64,000 nucleotides of DNA, from assembly GCA_030263555.1 (NCBI GenBank), contig SZPE01000009.1, positions 16,524 to 80,523 on the forward strand, in the 5' to 3' direction. The position numbers were made by a program, and so were the translations under genes. This stretch comes from CFX2 sp014338005 (lineage in GTDB: Bacteria > Chloroflexota > Anaerolineae > Aggregatilineales > Phototrophicaceae). The notes beneath the pieces were generated by a model. It was not told the DNA's origin. It did no database searches and saw only the letters and a program-made list of their open reading frames with translations. Shown here one piece after another: positions 34,508 through 43,645 of the stretch (position 1 is the stretch's first letter; each line of letters starts with the position of its first letter).

Positions 34508-35332
34508 TTATCGCCGAAAGAAACTAACAGCAATACCCAGTATGCCGCCTGCCCCCAAAATCAGAATTGGCACGATTGGCGGCACACCGCCGGATACAGG
34601 CAGAGATGATATTGCATTTGATGGGGTGGCAGTAGCCAGAAACGCGCTGTCGGATGCCAGAGTGGGTGTGGCAAGCGCCAGATTAGGCGGGATGGTGAAA
34701 GTCGGCAGCAGGTTTGCCGCCCCCGGAACTTCCGCAGTGCTTTCCGGGAGCGAACCGGCTGCATCGCCTAATGGAAGGCCGGGAAGCGTGATGACGCGCG
34801 CATTGGCGGTAGCGGTCAGCAGGCCGCCGGGCGTTAGGGTGATTGCTTCAAAGGCGGCTGTTTGCTCCAGCGCGGCGGTGTCTATGGTCGGGGCTTCCTG
34901 AACGCTCAGATCAATAATGGCGGTTTCGTCGCCAACGATATTAACCAGCTCGTCGAAAACCCAACCCGTGCCGCTAGGGGAAGAATCGTACTGGAACTGC
35001 AACCACCGGTAATACCGCCCGATGATGGGATAAAAATCACCCGCCCGTATGGTTCCCAACAGTTCAGCATCAGGGTCAGGTTGCAGTCTTACGTTCGCTT
35101 CTGATTTAGCCTCAAGAATCGCCGGGCCGATCGGCGTTGGCGTGCGTGTGGGTGTCTCTGTCGTTAGGTTCGGTTGGGCAGCATCGAGTGGTATGGGGCT
35201 TGGCAGGTTGATCGGGACCGGCGTCGGGCTGACCGCCACCTGCGCGGCCTCATCGGCGCGCGCGCTCCATCCCCACCAGACGATCAGAATAAACCACAGT
35301 CCTACGCTAAATTGTCGAACTCGTCTCATCAA
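34508..35332 (-). CDS. Secreted SH3b protein with LPVSG-type C-terminal sorting-like signal
   Basis: The protein is 274 aa. An N-terminal signal segment (FSVGLWFILIVWWGWSARA) is followed by Pro/Thr-rich linkers, one SH3b domain (ANVRLQPDPDAELLGTIRAGDF..GTGWVFDELV), and another long Thr/Ala/Pro stretch. The tail is LPVSGG, a hydrophobic helix, then FFRR. This LPxTG-like motif + helix + positive tail is the layout of sortase substrates. No sortase gene is in the window. A plain C-terminal membrane anchor is the alternative. Confidence 0.75.
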   Translation of the reverse strand: MMRRVRQFSVGLWFILIVWWGWSARADEAAQVAVSPTPVPINLPSPIPLDAAQPNLTTETPTRTPTPIGPAILEAKSEANVRLQPDPDAELLGTIRAGDFYPIIGRYYRWLQFQYDSSPSGTGWVFDELVNIVGDETAIIDLSVQEAPTIDTAALEQTAAFEAITLTPGGLLTATANARVITLPGLPLGDAAGSLPESTAEVPGAANLLPTFTIPPNLALATPTLASDSAFLATATPSNAISSLPVSGGVPPIVPILILGAGGILGIAVSFFRR

Positions 35333-35382
35333 ACAAAATACTCACATTCGATTGAACTGTGATTGGATTATACCAGTGTCCT

Positions 35383-36939
35383 CTACCTGGATACACGGTT
35401 ATCGGGTATAAGCCGCCCCTGCTCCGCGATACGCCGCTCGCCGCCATTTTGCAGATAGCCCTGGTATTCCTGATTGGTGAGTCCATAGACCGTCCACCCG
35501 CCTAAAACAAAGGGCGGCGTTTCGTAACCCGGCGCGCATTGATCGCAGTGAGATGGAATCCATTCGCCGTTATAACGCCGGGCGATGTGGACGTGCGTGC
35601 CGTTGGAAAAACCGCCTTCGCAGGAAGGATAACCGATAAGGTCGCCGGCCTGCAAAATGCTTCCGGTCACCGCCCGCCCTTCCGAGGCGATGTGCAGGTA
35701 TAACACCGTCCAGCCAGTTGTTTCGTCGCCGTCCATGTCAAGGTCGAGTATAACGCTGCCGCCCTCGCTGCGGACGATCATCCCAGGCGCGACGGCGGTT
35801 GCGGGATATTCGGACACGTAACAGGCCGGGCTGCCATCCGGGCGATCATCAGGCGGCGCGAAATCAATGGCCGCCCATGCGCTGCCGCTCCCCCACCCGC
35901 CGTGCGGCCCTCCGGTAAAAAACCAGGTCTGCCCCTGCGGAAAAGGCAGCGTCATCGGCGGCTGCTGGACGGCAGCCGGGACAAGCGGATCAATCGAGTC
36001 GGCAAAGGGATTTCCGAAATAGGTTGTATACAGGCGATAAAACCCCTCGGCGCTGACCTGCTGCGTCCAATCGGCATAAGCGGTATTCTGGCTCAGGAAA
36101 TACTGCACTCCAACCGTACCTGCGTTCAGTCCAGGCGTAAAACGAAGGCGCGTACCATCTTCAAATTCCAGATTCGCCAGGCCGCGATAACGCCAGCCAT
36201 AATAAGCCCGGTTAAGCTGGTTGGCTGCCCATGCCAGTTGGCGATATAAACCGCTTCGGTCAAACCCTGCCGGCGAGGCTCTCCCCTCCATCGCGTAAAT
36301 CTTCTGTGTGTCGGACAGCTCCGTTTTCGTCAGCCACCCGGCACGGTATTCCAGCAGCGCCAGCAGCAGGCGGGCATCCACGCTGTATTCGAGCGAAACC
36401 CGCTGCACTACCTCCGCCGCCGAGAGCAGCCGGTCATCTACTACATCGGCCGCTATGCTGATATAACCGGGCTGCTGGGTGATAAATCCGGCCACGTTAA
36501 ACGCGCCGCTCCCCGGCCCGCGCACCAGGCGGCTGTCGGGGATGATTTTAAAATCGCCGGTGGTTTCGTTGGGCGGGTCAGGTAGATTAATGGTCTGTCC
36601 AACTGAGAGCAGATTAGGGTCTGTGATCTGCGTGTTGGCGGCCAGCAGCGCCTCCAGGCTGACGCCGTTAGCCTGCGCGATGGCATATAAAGTGTCGCCC
36701 GGCTGGACTACATACTCGGTCGCGGTTGTTACAACGGCTGCGGGACGGGTTGGGTCGGGCGTTGGGCTTTCAACCGGCAGGATGGGGGTTAACAGCGGCG
36801 CTGCATCATCCGGCAGCGTTGGTGCCACGATGCTTTCAATAGGCTGGAATGTTGCTGTTATGACAATAACATTCGGCTGACTTTGCGTGCAGGCCGAAAT
36901 ACCCGCAAACATCGCCGCCGTCATAAGCATAAGGCTCAC
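35383..36939 (-). CDS. LysM and M23 peptidase lipoprotein
   Basis: The protein is about 518 aa from a GTG at 36939; the longer frame from 37062 would overlap the upstream gene by 95 nt. A lipobox-like GISAC follows a short hydrophobic start, predicting a lipoprotein. Next come a LysM domain (YVVQPGDTLYAIAQANGV..LLSVGQTINLP), a helical middle domain, and a C-terminal M23/LytM fold with AAIDFAPPD, LYLHIASEG and GTHVHIARR. The AIDF Asp and the HVH/LH histidines of the Zn site are in place. It likely trims peptidoglycan at the cell surface. Confidence 0.87.
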   Translation of the reverse strand: MSLMLMTAAMFAGISACTQSQPNVIVITATFQPIESIVAPTLPDDAAPLLTPILPVESPTPDPTRPAAVVTTATEYVVQPGDTLYAIAQANGVSLEALLAANTQITDPNLLSVGQTINLPDPPNETTGDFKIIPDSRLVRGPGSGAFNVAGFITQQPGYISIAADVVDDRLLSAAEVVQRVSLEYSVDARLLLALLEYRAGWLTKTELSDTQKIYAMEGRASPAGFDRSGLYRQLAWAANQLNRAYYGWRYRGLANLEFEDGTRLRFTPGLNAGTVGVQYFLSQNTAYADWTQQVSAEGFYRLYTTYFGNPFADSIDPLVPAAVQQPPMTLPFPQGQTWFFTGGPHGGWGSGSAWAAIDFAPPDDRPDGSPACYVSEYPATAVAPGMIVRSEGGSVILDLDMDGDETTGWTVLYLHIASEGRAVTGSILQAGDLIGYPSCEGGFSNGTHVHIARRYNGEWIPSHCDQCAPGYETPPFVLGGWTVYGLTNQEYQGYLQNGGERRIAEQGRLIPDNRVSR

Positions 36940-36967
36940 ATATCGAAGCCGCGCACCGCGCGCGCTG

Positions 36968-38248
36968 TTATTTAAAACTCCAGATGCCGATAAAACCGCT
37001 GGCAATCGAAAACGGCACCGTATTGGATTGAGCTGTGTCGAGCAGGTTGATAGACGCTTCATTACTGGGCGTTACCTCGGCGTAGATCAGATACCGGCTG
37101 TCTGGCGACCACAAACGATGACTCTGCGCGAATTGATCGAAATAAACCAGCATATACAACATATCCTGGGTTGGAAAAAATGCGCCGTAACGCCGGTTCG
37201 TTCCGGTTGATATATCCAGCACTGACCAAGCGATGCTGATCGCATCCTGAGCAGCGGCGGCCATTTTGACCTGGGGCGGCGAACCGACGTTGAAAGAACC
37301 CGGCGGCGTCGCCAGCGTAACGTAAGCCAGTGTGCGGCTGTCCGGCGACCAGAAAAAGGCAAAAACACCGGTGGTCGGGCTGCGCGTAAGTGTTTCCCCT
37401 GTATGCGCGTCCAGGACTGTTAGCGGCCCGCTGCGGTCGGTATAAGCGACATAATTCCCATCCGGCGACCAGGAAAAAGCGACCGGCCCGCCAAGCGCCA
37501 CCGCTATTATCTGGCTTTGGCCGTTTGCGACGACAGCGAGTTCGTTCGTATTGTCATCCTGGTTCAAAAGGCCGACCAGCAGACGATCATCTATCGGAGA
37601 CCATGCCGGAGCGCGAAACACGCCCGGAATCAGCGGCAGCGGCTCGACTGATTCACCGGCAGCATCATAGATCGTAAGCTGCTGGTTGTTACGCTGCCAG
37701 ACCATGCGGCTGCCATCGGGACTCCAGCTAAAGTAGAAGGGACTGCCAACGCCGGCCAAACGATTAAACGGCTCGGCCAGACCATCCCGGATGAGTTCAA
37801 CAAACAATCCACCGGCTGCCTCACTGCTCAAAAGGACGGCCAGATCGCGGCAGCGTTCGGTTTCGGTGCAGTTCTGGGGCGACCAATACGCATAGTTAAA
37901 AAACTCGTTTTCGCCGCTGTAAACGAGTCGCCCCGGACTGCTGCCATCTTCCGAGACGAAGACCTCTGTAACGATCATTTCGCCGCTGCGATTGGTGAGA
38001 AAATAGGCCAACCGCCCATCGGAAGCCCAGGTCGGCCAGCGGTAAATCCGGGTCCGAGAACCATCTGTCGTCAGGGGCAGCAGGTCATTATCAATCAGGT
38101 TCAGACTGTAAATGTTCTGGTCAGGACCGACATACGCGATGCGCCCCGGCAAAGATGGATATGTCGTTTGGTCATCTTGTGCCTTTAACAGCGAGGGTGC
38201 CGCGAACCCGAAAATTATAGCGAGAAGTACGCAGGTCAGTTTTTTCAC
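36968..38248 (-). CDS. Secreted beta-propeller (PD40/WD40-like) protein
   Basis: The protein is 426 aa from a GTG at 38248 with GGAG 7 nt upstream; a TTG at 38266 is in frame. A signal peptide (KKLTCVLLAIIFGFAAPSLLKA) is followed by about six TolB-like blades with repeated WSPDG/WSPDS motifs (for example FSWSPDGSRMVWQ, FFWSPDSRTLAYV). Such propellers are protein-protein interaction platforms. It lies 28 nt upstream of the LysM-M23 gene and is probably co-expressed with it. Confidence 0.85.
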   Translation of the reverse strand: MKKLTCVLLAIIFGFAAPSLLKAQDDQTTYPSLPGRIAYVGPDQNIYSLNLIDNDLLPLTTDGSRTRIYRWPTWASDGRLAYFLTNRSGEMIVTEVFVSEDGSSPGRLVYSGENEFFNYAYWSPQNCTETERCRDLAVLLSSEAAGGLFVELIRDGLAEPFNRLAGVGSPFYFSWSPDGSRMVWQRNNQQLTIYDAAGESVEPLPLIPGVFRAPAWSPIDDRLLVGLLNQDDNTNELAVVANGQSQIIAVALGGPVAFSWSPDGNYVAYTDRSGPLTVLDAHTGETLTRSPTTGVFAFFWSPDSRTLAYVTLATPPGSFNVGSPPQVKMAAAAQDAISIAWSVLDISTGTNRRYGAFFPTQDMLYMLVYFDQFAQSHRLWSPDSRYLIYAEVTPSNEASINLLDTAQSNTVPFSIASGFIGIWSFK

Positions 38249-38270
38249 GACGGAACTCCGCGTCAAAATT

Positions 38271-38299
38271 TTGGGTATTAATGCAATTAATTGTATACT
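38271..38299 (+). promoter_or_regulatory. Promoter of the SCP2 gene
   Basis: TTGGGT at 38271-38276 and TATACT at 38294-38299 are spaced by 17 bp. A perfect palindrome CAATTAATTG lies in the spacer, and a dyad TGATAC-N4-GTATCA lies at 38314-38329, where it could act as an operator near +10. Confidence 0.6.
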
Positions 38300-38376
38300 A
38301 TTCGGCGGAACGGTGATACAGGCGTATCATCCATCTTCGTTTAACCAATTGGTGTTAAAGCAGGAGCAAAGCAAAA

Positions 38377-38709
38377 ATGGCAACCCGCGAAGAAATCGCG
38401 CAAATCTTTCCCACTATGGCGAACGAACGCTTCGTCCCTTCCAAAGCCGAAGGTGTTAACGCGATCATCCAATTCAATCTCAGCGGCGAAAACGGCGGCC
38501 TCTATTGGTTAAAGATCGTTGAGGGCGTCTGCACCGCCGGCGAGGGGCAGGCCGAAAACCCCAAAATGACCCTGAAGGCCGCTGCCGATGATTGGCACGC
38601 CGTATCAACCGGGAAGATCAACGCCATGCAGGCCTTCATGAGCGGCAAGCTCAAAATCGAGGGTGACATGGGCCTGGCGATGAAAATGCAGACAATGTTC
38701 CAGCAGTAG
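38377..38709 (+). CDS. SCP2 sterol-carrier domain protein
   Basis: The protein is 110 aa, a stand-alone SCP2 domain: IIQFNLSGENGGLYWLKI, then NPKMTLKAAADDWHAVSTGKINAMQAFMSGKLKIEGDMGLAMKM. It would bind a hydrophobic ligand in the cytosol. AGGAG 13 nt upstream and a consensus-like promoter show it is an independent unit. A hairpin at 38738-38761 follows the gene. Confidence 0.93.
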   Translation: MATREEIAQIFPTMANERFVPSKAEGVNAIIQFNLSGENGGLYWLKIVEGVCTAGEGQAENPKMTLKAAADDWHAVSTGKINAMQAFMSGKLKIEGDMGLAMKMQTMFQQ

Positions 38710-38737
38710 CCGCCGCCTCATCCCAAAACGACTATGG

Positions 38738-38769
38738 GCGCGTCCCCTAAAAAGGACGCGCTTGCTTGT
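38738..38769 (+). terminator. Terminator-like hairpin after the SCP2 gene
   Basis: GCGCGTCC (38738-38745) pairs with GGACGCGC (38754-38761); the following stretch is TTGCTTG, so the T-run is weak. It also marks the end of the convergent liv operon. Confidence 0.5.
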
Positions 38770-38784
38770 CGGTTACGGTAAAAC

Positions 38785-39492
38785 TCATCCCAGATAGGCT
38801 GAGATAACACGCGCGTCTTCCCGCAGGCTGGCGGCATCCCCTTCCTGGACAATCTGGCCGCGCTCCAACACATAAGCATAATCGGCCAGTTGCAGCGCCT
38901 TCCGCGCATTCTGCTCGACCAGCAGGATGGCGATTCCCTGCGCCTTGATGCCGGCAATCAGCCGAAAAACTTCATTCACTAACAGCGGCGCCAAACCCAT
39001 ACTGGGTTCGTCCAGCATCAACAAACGAGGCCGCGCCATCAACGCTCGCCCGACTGCCAGCATTTGCTGTTCGCCACCGCTCAACGACCCCGCTCTCTGG
39101 TAGCGCCGCTCGTAAAGGCGCGGAAAACGGCTGAAAATGCTCTCAAGATCGGCATCCACGCTGTCTCGATCTGTTCGCGGGTACGCCCCCAACATCAGGT
39201 TTTCCAGCACCGTCATCGTGGCAATAATCTGCCGCCCTTCCGGCACCTGTACCAGACCGGAGGCGGTCACGCGGTCGGCGCGCCAGCCTGTAATATCCGT
39301 CTGGTTAAAAACAATCCGCCCCCGTACAGGTTTGAGCAGGCCGCTGATGGCGTTGAGGGTAGTGCTTTTACCCGCGCCGTTTGCGCCAACCAGGCTGATG
39401 ACCTGCCCCGGTTCCACCTTAAACGACACACCGCGCAGGGCTTTGATCGCGCCGTAGCTGACGTGTAAATCGCGCACATCCAGTAGTGACAT
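38785..39492 (-). CDS. livF: Branched-chain amino acid ABC transporter ATP-binding protein LivF
   Basis: The protein is 235 aa. ABC ATPase with Walker A GANGAGKST, Q-loop, signature LSGGEQQ, Walker B LLMLDEPSMGLAP and H-loop LVEQN. The short C-terminus and the VPEGRQIIATMTVLENL loop identify LivF. It powers import together with LivG, H, M and the binding protein encoded upstream. It is the last gene of the minus-strand operon. Confidence 0.95.
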   Translation of the reverse strand: MSLLDVRDLHVSYGAIKALRGVSFKVEPGQVISLVGANGAGKSTTLNAISGLLKPVRGRIVFNQTDITGWRADRVTASGLVQVPEGRQIIATMTVLENLMLGAYPRTDRDSVDADLESIFSRFPRLYERRYQRAGSLSGGEQQMLAVGRALMARPRLLMLDEPSMGLAPLLVNEVFRLIAGIKAQGIAILLVEQNARKALQLADYAYVLERGQIVQEGDAASLREDARVISAYLG

Positions 39493-39509
39493 ACCGGCTA
39501 ACTTCTCTC

Positions 39510-40286
39510 CTATCCGCCTGCTAATTCGGCGTCTTCTTCCCGCCCCAGGTATGCTTCGATAACCTGTGGGTTATGTTTAATAACGTCGGGCGTGCCGTGC
39601 GCGATGATCTGGCCGAAGTTTAATACATATATTTCGTCGCAAACCTGATGAATGAGCGACATATCGTGTTCGATGACCAGCACCGTTAGCTGCTCGTCGC
39701 GCAGCCGAAGAATCTGCTCGCCCAACTGTTCGGTTTCAATCGGGTTCATGCCGGCGGTGGGTTCATCCAGCAGCAGCAGTTTTGGCCCGGTTGCCAGCGC
39801 GCGCGCCATCTCCAGACGGCGCTGGTCGCCATAAGGCAGGTTTCCCGCCAGCAGATGCGCCATACCGGCCAGTTGAAAACGCTCCAGGAGTTGTAAAGCG
39901 GCATCTTTTAAACGCCGTTCCTCGGCGCGGAAGCGCGGCGTAAATACCAGCGAATCAAAAACTGTCGCCTGCCCGCGACCATGCTGGCTGATAAGCAGAT
40001 TTTCGAGAACGGTCATTTCCCCAAATAATCGAATATTCTGGTAAGTGCGCGCAATTCCCAAACCGGTGATTCGATGGGGCGGCAAATTGTGAATTTCGCG
40101 GCCTTCAAAATGAATTGTGCCGCTGGTTGGGTGGTCAAGCCCGCTGATGTTGTTGATTAACGTTGTTTTGCCCGCGCCGTTCGGCCCGATCAAACCGACG
40201 ATGCGCCCTTCAAGCACATGCATATCAACCTGATGGAGCGCCTGCAAACCGCCAAACAAACGCGAGACCTTTTTAAGTTCAAGCAA
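39510..40286 (-). CDS. livG: Branched-chain amino acid ABC transporter ATP-binding protein LivG
   Basis: The protein is 258 aa. ABC ATPase with Walker A GPNGAGKTT, IARTYQNIRLFGEMTVLENLL (the LivG-type Q-loop region), a signature region in which the usual LSGGQ is NLPYGDQRRLEMARAL as in LivG, Walker B LLLLDEPTAGMNP and IEHDMSLIHQVCD. It precedes livF by 17 nt. Confidence 0.95.
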   Translation of the reverse strand: MLELKKVSRLFGGLQALHQVDMHVLEGRIVGLIGPNGAGKTTLINNISGLDHPTSGTIHFEGREIHNLPPHRITGLGIARTYQNIRLFGEMTVLENLLISQHGRGQATVFDSLVFTPRFRAEERRLKDAALQLLERFQLAGMAHLLAGNLPYGDQRRLEMARALATGPKLLLLDEPTAGMNPIETEQLGEQILRLRDEQLTVLVIEHDMSLIHQVCDEIYVLNFGQIIAHGTPDVIKHNPQVIEAYLGREEDAELAGG

Positions 40287-40313
40287 CGTAGGCCGCCTCT
40301 TAAAATCGTTTAT

Positions 40314-41243
40314 TTAACCCGTTTCAGCATCTTGGATTTTGCCTGTAACGCTCGGCTGGCCGCGTATGCGCCGCCACAGACGCTTCCAGCCATTGATGTT
40401 CACAAGCCCGCCAGGCAGGTATACAATCACCATCAGCAGGATTACTCCGTTAACGATGCCTCGATATTGTTTAAATTCGCGCAGGATTTCTGGCAGGGCT
40501 GTCAGCACGAAACCACCCACAATCGGCCCCAGCCAGGTCGAAGTCCCGCCCAGAACAGCGAAAGCCAGGATGTTCACTACCTGATCGAATCCATAATCGC
40601 CGGGGCTGATCGTTCGCGTTAGGTGCGCTTTGAGGACACCTGCCGAGGCAGCCAGGATGGCGCTGAAAATAAAAACGGCATTTTTGACATAAACGACGTT
40701 AATCCCCATCGTCGCTGCTGCCTGCTCATCCTGCCGGACGGCAGCCATTGCCCGGCCAAACCGCGAGCGGTGCAGCCGTACCAAAATATAAACCGTGACA
40801 ACCAGAAATAATAAAAGCTGCCACGTCTCGGTAATTTTAGGGATGCCGGTGATGCCCAGCGCCCCGCGTGTGAGCTGTACACTTTCACCGGAGATAGAAC
40901 TTGCCAGCGTATCAAAGTTTAAGATCAGAATCCGCACGACCTCGCCAAAGCCGATTGTCGCAATCGCCAGATAAATATCGCGCAGCCGCAGAACGGGCAG
41001 GCCGATTGGCACAGCCACGACCCCCGCAGCGAGCATCCCGCCGATCAGGGCAGCCCATAACGGCAGATCGTAGTTCTGCGTCAGAACGACGCCGACATAA
41101 GCGCCGATTGCCATAAATCCGGCGTTCGCCAGAGAAAACATGCCCGTGTAGAGCGTGAGGTAAATGCTCAAACCGAGGATTGCATTCACCAGCATAAGCT
41201 GGAACACGATTTCGGTAATGCCGATACTGCGGAGCAAATCCAT
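40314..41243 (-). CDS. livM: Branched-chain amino acid ABC transporter permease LivM
   Basis: The protein is 309 aa with about eight or nine membrane segments. LivM-type signatures include LYTGMFSLANAGFMAIGAYVG, LRLRDIYLAIATIGFGEVVRI, VRQDEQAAATMGINVVYVK (EAA-like loop) and LGGTSTWLGPIVGG. It pairs with LivH to form the membrane channel. Confidence 0.94.
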   Translation of the reverse strand: MDLLRSIGITEIVFQLMLVNAILGLSIYLTLYTGMFSLANAGFMAIGAYVGVVLTQNYDLPLWAALIGGMLAAGVVAVPIGLPVLRLRDIYLAIATIGFGEVVRILILNFDTLASSISGESVQLTRGALGITGIPKITETWQLLLFLVVTVYILVRLHRSRFGRAMAAVRQDEQAAATMGINVVYVKNAVFIFSAILAASAGVLKAHLTRTISPGDYGFDQVVNILAFAVLGGTSTWLGPIVGGFVLTALPEILREFKQYRGIVNGVILLMVIVYLPGGLVNINGWKRLWRRIRGQPSVTGKIQDAETG

Positions 41244-41296
41244 AGGTTATCTCTCAGCTTCCCTGCATGTACCGGGAAGCGCGGCGTATCCGACCG

Positions 41297-42181
41297 TCAG
41301 GCGCGGGTTTGTGCGGCCTGCCCCACCAGACCTTGCGGACGGAACAACAAAATCAAAAAGAGCAGCGTAAAAACAAATGCCTCGCGGTAGTTGCTGCCGC
41401 CGGCGGCGATGCTGAAAACTTCTAAGGCAGCCACCACGAATCCACCCACCACTGCGCCCTGGATATTCCCCAGACCGCCCAGGACAATGACCGTCAGCCC
41501 CTTTAAGGCGACCGAATCGCCCATGAACGGCGTGATCGTGTTATAAGCCAGGCCGAACAATACGCCGGCGGCCCCCGCCAGCGCGCCGGCCAGGAAAAAG
41601 GTCATCCTGAAGACATTTCCAGAATTTATCCCCAGCAGGCTGGCAACTCGCTGGTTAAAGGCCACCGCCCGCATCGCCTGGCCGGCCCGCGTGCGGACGA
41701 CCAGATATTGCAGAACTGCCATCAGGGTAACGGCGACCAGCAGGATGATGATCTGGATGGGTGTGATACGAACCGGCAGCCCTTCCAGCGGATCGCTGGG
41801 GATGCTGCCGAGCGGGAATCGCTGCGGCTGTGTGCCGAAAATAAGCTGGGCGATATTAACCAGCAGAATAGCTGCGCCGATGCTGCTGATGAGCTGCGAA
41901 ATGCGCGGCGCATTCCGGCGGCGCAAAGGCGCAAAAGCAACCACGTCCAGCACGATGCTGATTATGCCCGAAACCACCATTGCCAGGGGTATGGCCGCCC
42001 AGACCGATACATTAAGCTGCGTAACGGCGACCAGACCGATAAAAGCGCCCCACATAAAAACTGCGCTGTGGGCAAGGTTCAGTACGCCCAGCACACTGAA
42101 AACCAGCGCATAACCCAGCGCGAACAGGCTGTATACCCCGCCTAACCAGATAGCATTAACGATTTGCTGTGTAATGTTCAT
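41297..42181 (-). CDS. livH: Branched-chain amino acid ABC transporter permease LivH
   Basis: The protein is 294 aa and polytopic. Signatures are IVNAIWLGGVYSLFALGYAL, VLGVLNLAHSAVFMWGAF, the cytoplasmic loop RAGQAMRAVAFNQRVASLLGINSGNV, and LKGLTVIVLGGLGNIQGAVVGG. It lies between the binding-protein gene (97 nt upstream, with a strong hairpin in the gap) and livM. Confidence 0.94.
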   Translation of the reverse strand: MNITQQIVNAIWLGGVYSLFALGYALVFSVLGVLNLAHSAVFMWGAFIGLVAVTQLNVSVWAAIPLAMVVSGIISIVLDVVAFAPLRRRNAPRISQLISSIGAAILLVNIAQLIFGTQPQRFPLGSIPSDPLEGLPVRITPIQIIILLVAVTLMAVLQYLVVRTRAGQAMRAVAFNQRVASLLGINSGNVFRMTFFLAGALAGAAGVLFGLAYNTITPFMGDSVALKGLTVIVLGGLGNIQGAVVGGFVVAALEVFSIAAGGSNYREAFVFTLLFLILLFRPQGLVGQAAQTRA

Positions 42182-42212
42182 GGATTAATGTGCGCCAGGT
42201 GACTAATTTGTA

Positions 42213-42243
42213 ATCCGGGGATGGCGAGAAACCATCCCCGGAT
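42213..42243 (-). terminator. Strong intra-operon hairpin between livK and livH
   Basis: The perfect 12-bp stem ATCCGGGGATGG/CCATCCCCGGAT (42213-42224 with 42232-42243) has a 7-nt loop but only a weak T-run on minus. It probably reduces read-through or protects the livK message, giving more binding protein than permease. Confidence 0.6.
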
Positions 42244-42277
42244 AATCGTTATTGGCGTTATTAAGATCGAATACCCT

Positions 42278-43507
42278 CTAGCCACCCTCACCCATCACGA
42301 CGGCCAGCGGCTCGAACTTACCGCCGCTCACGATCTGCGCGATTGGGTCATGCGAGGGTTCACGATCCTCTGTGAAACTGAACACCCCCAGTGGGCTGTC
42401 GAAATCCCGAATCTGGAGCAGCGCATCGCGGATCGCCAGGCGCTGCGCCGACAGATCGGCATCTGCCGCAAAATCGGCGCAGCGGATGGCCGTTGCCATC
42501 AGCCATGCACCGGTATAAGACTGCGCGGCGAACTGATCGGGCGACTGGTCGAATTTCGCTTCGTACATTTCCACAAAACGCACGCTGCTCTCGGTCGGGT
42601 TCGGGTTGCCATAATTCCACGCGCCGCCGACGATCAACCCTTCGGACGCTTCGCCCGTATCGCGCAGCACCGCCGGGGAGTTAAAACCATTTCCTCCGAT
42701 GATCGGCCCATTGTAGTCGAGCGCGCGCGCTTGCAGGATGATCTGTGTCGCTTCGGCAGCCAGCGCCGAAACCACCAGCGCATCCGGCCCCTGGCTGATG
42801 AGATTCGTCAGCTGCGCGTTAAAGTCCAGGTCGCCTTTAGCGAAAGTTTCTTCGCCCAGAATTTCGATCTCGTTATCCAACAGCGCCTGCCGGAACACCT
42901 GATAACCACTGACGGTAAAATCGTCATCGTTACCGTATAACAGGCCGACTTTTTCCAGGCCCAGAGTTTCTTTGGCCTGGGCAATCGTGCCGGGGATAAC
43001 GGCAGCCTCCGGCAAGCTGTTGCGGAACACGAAATCCCCCATGCCGGTGAGTCCGAGGGCGGTATTACTCACTCCCATTACCGGCGTGCTGTTTTCCTGG
43101 GCAATCGGGTCGGCAGCAAAAGCCTCCGACGACAGCGTTGGGCCGAGGACTGCCAGCACTTTATCTTCTTCGACCAGTTTGGTCATGGCGAAAATCGCCT
43201 GGTCGCGGTTTCCTGCCGAGTCTTCAAATTTGACCTCAAAAACCGACTCGCCCAGGTAGCCGGATTCGTTAATTTCTTCAACCGCCAGTTCCACCGCCTG
43301 GCGCTGAGGGACGCCGTAGACCGCAACGGCGTCGCTCAACCCGAAAATCGCGCCGATTGTGACGGTTGCGGGAAGATTGGATGGCGTTGGGCAGGACTCC
43401 CAGAAACCCACCAGAGGTTTTTCCATCTCATCCTGAGCGGTTATGACGCCGAAAGACAGAAAAACCATTAAAAAAACAAATAGGAGTGAAACGAGTTTTC
43501 GGTTCAT
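42278..43507 (-). CDS. livK: Branched-chain amino acid-type ABC transporter substrate-binding protein
   Basis: The protein is 409 aa from the ATG at 43507 (MNRKLVSLLFVFLMVFLSFGVITAQDE), with a purine-rich ribosome site; the frame extends to 43585. It has a signal peptide without lipobox. A periplasmic-binding fold of type 1 is shown by VTIGAIFGLSDAVAVYGVPQRQAVELAVEEIN, AVLGPTLSSEAF and GDNDDF-like YGNDDDFTVSGYQVFRQ. The ligand could be a branched-chain amino acid, urea or an amide. It is first in the operon and followed by a hairpin. Confidence 0.92.
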   Translation of the reverse strand: MNRKLVSLLFVFLMVFLSFGVITAQDEMEKPLVGFWESCPTPSNLPATVTIGAIFGLSDAVAVYGVPQRQAVELAVEEINESGYLGESVFEVKFEDSAGNRDQAIFAMTKLVEEDKVLAVLGPTLSSEAFAADPIAQENSTPVMGVSNTALGLTGMGDFVFRNSLPEAAVIPGTIAQAKETLGLEKVGLLYGNDDDFTVSGYQVFRQALLDNEIEILGEETFAKGDLDFNAQLTNLISQGPDALVVSALAAEATQIILQARALDYNGPIIGGNGFNSPAVLRDTGEASEGLIVGGAWNYGNPNPTESSVRFVEMYEAKFDQSPDQFAAQSYTGAWLMATAIRCADFAADADLSAQRLAIRDALLQIRDFDSPLGVFSFTEDREPSHDPIAQIVSGGKFEPLAVVMGEGG

Positions 43508-43556
43508 CTTAACTTCTCTTTTCCTTAAAGTACGCCGAAGTGGAATTTCGTCGAAA

Positions 43557-43585
43557 AGTTTAACGCGAAACGGGCAGTCTGGCAA
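43557..43585 (-). promoter_or_regulatory. Promoter of the liv operon
   Basis: On the minus strand TTGCCA (43585-43580) and TAAACT (43562-43557) are spaced by 17 bp, just downstream of the terminator of the preceding gene and 50 nt before livK. Confidence 0.5.
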
Positions 43586-43588
43586 AAA

Positions 43589-43619
43589 TTAAAGCGCCGC
43601 TTTATACACAGCGGCGCTT
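43589..43619 (-). terminator. Terminator of the HEAT-repeat gene
   Basis: On minus, AAGCGCCGCT (43619-43610) pairs with AGCGGCGCTT (43601-43592) and is followed by TTAATTTTT. It separates the rseP-HEAT unit from the liv operon. Confidence 0.85.
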
Positions 43620-43645
43620 CAGAACTTCAAAGCCGGTCGAAGTGG

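Noticed and set aside
37390..37677. Small open frames within the beta-propeller gene
   Set aside because: They are out of frame or antisense to repeated WSPDG blades; shadows only.
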